Source: JABAAE01 sp905480545 (GTDB lineage: Bacteria; Planctomycetota; Planctomycetia; Pirellulales; Pirellulaceae). Taken from it: a DNA stretch of 64,000 nt. Location: the NCBI GenBank assembly GCA_943788025.1, contig CALSOR010000002.1:372001-436000 (forward strand), in the 5' to 3' direction. The position numbers and the translations under genes are program-made. The notes under the pieces were generated by a model. The model made no database searches. It saw only the letters and a program-made list of their open reading frames with translations, and was not told the DNA's origin. Below, in pieces: positions 63,893-64,000 of the stretch (position 1 is the stretch's first letter; each line of letters opens with the position of its first letter).

Positions 63893-64000
63893 CTAGGTTG
63901 CCGGACGGTCCGCGGACGGACGCCCACCCGGCCTGCCAGTCGGCTTTACATAAGAGCAGCAGTCGACCGGACAAACATCGTGATTCGGTCCCATTTCACC
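63893..64000 (-). CDS. C-terminal end of an unidentified gene (partial)
   Basis: Thirty-five codons open to the window edge, then TAG at 63895-63893. The peptide reads CPVDCCSYVKPTGRPGGRP near its centre, with three Cys and a basic/Gly-Pro tail. It is on the same strand as the CbiX gene and 41 bp upstream of it, so it may belong to the same operon. Composition looks coding but no family could be named. Confidence 0.4.
   Translation of the reverse strand, partial: GEMGPNHDVCPVDCCSYVKPTGRPGGRPSADRPAT

Overview
The window looks like chromosomal DNA of a planctomycete, most likely a marine or freshwater Pirellulaceae-type organism. The evidence is the small basic PVC signature protein at 4619, a twin-arginine Gfo/Idh/MocA oxidoreductase, NPCBM-domain and TIGR03790-type proteins, very large cadherin-like surface proteins with an LEDRVMYSA-type N-terminal motif, a GAF-HlyD fusion, and VWA and DUF4175-like membrane proteins. 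No tRNA, rRNA, CRISPR array, insertion sequence or prophage was found.

Layout. 1-3.3 kb: end of an export or processing operon (a GAF-membrane-HlyD fusion plus a second HlyD adaptor). 3.3-6.2 kb: quinone reductase, PVC small basic protein, VanZ protein, a small acidic protein. 7.1-10.9 kb: a three-gene cluster of M20 hydrolase, class III aminotransferase and arginine N-succinyltransferase, which looks like a variant arginine-succinyl catabolic route. 11.3-11.8 kb: a lipoprotein peroxiredoxin interrupted by an in-frame UGA exactly at the peroxidatic cysteine and followed by a bSECIS-like hairpin; this is read here as a selenoprotein. 12-18.3 kb: tyrS, csrA with a small partner gene, a VWA lipoprotein, NAD kinase, a secreted unknown. 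18.7-22.6 kb: Gfo/Idh oxidoreductase and a VWA/GATase-like membrane protein. 22.9-28.3 kb: carA, FMN reductase beside a decayed MarR regulator, smpB, lipA, argF.

28.3-37.3 kb: a minus-strand metal-efflux block encoding a TolC-type outer-membrane factor, a cysteine-rich secreted protein, a CusB-like adaptor with two metal-binding modules and a CusA-like RND pump. A divergent P-II protein and a DUF1697 protein lie just upstream on the same strand. 37.3-39.1 kb: two tandem purine nucleoside phosphorylases that differ at the residue known to set base specificity. 39.3-43.6 kb: an internally duplicated membrane protein, a PIG-L deacetylase and a TIGR03790 protein. 43.9-53.4 kb: a frameshifted coiled-coil gene, a double-PilZ protein, a tight DUF4175/prenyltransferase-repeat/NPCBM operon and an EVE-domain protein. 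53.5-59.4 kb: a giant DUF4347/LamG/cadherin-like surface protein split by one frameshift. 59.9-64 kb: a secreted esterase, an MMPL-type RND transporter, a CbiX-type chelatase and the end of an unidentified gene.

The most notable item is the candidate selenoprotein at 11252-11830. It would normally be annotated as two unrelated fragments. Next in interest are the arginine-succinyl cluster without AstB, AstD or AstE, the P-II/Cus metal block, and the predicted specificity split between the two PNPs.
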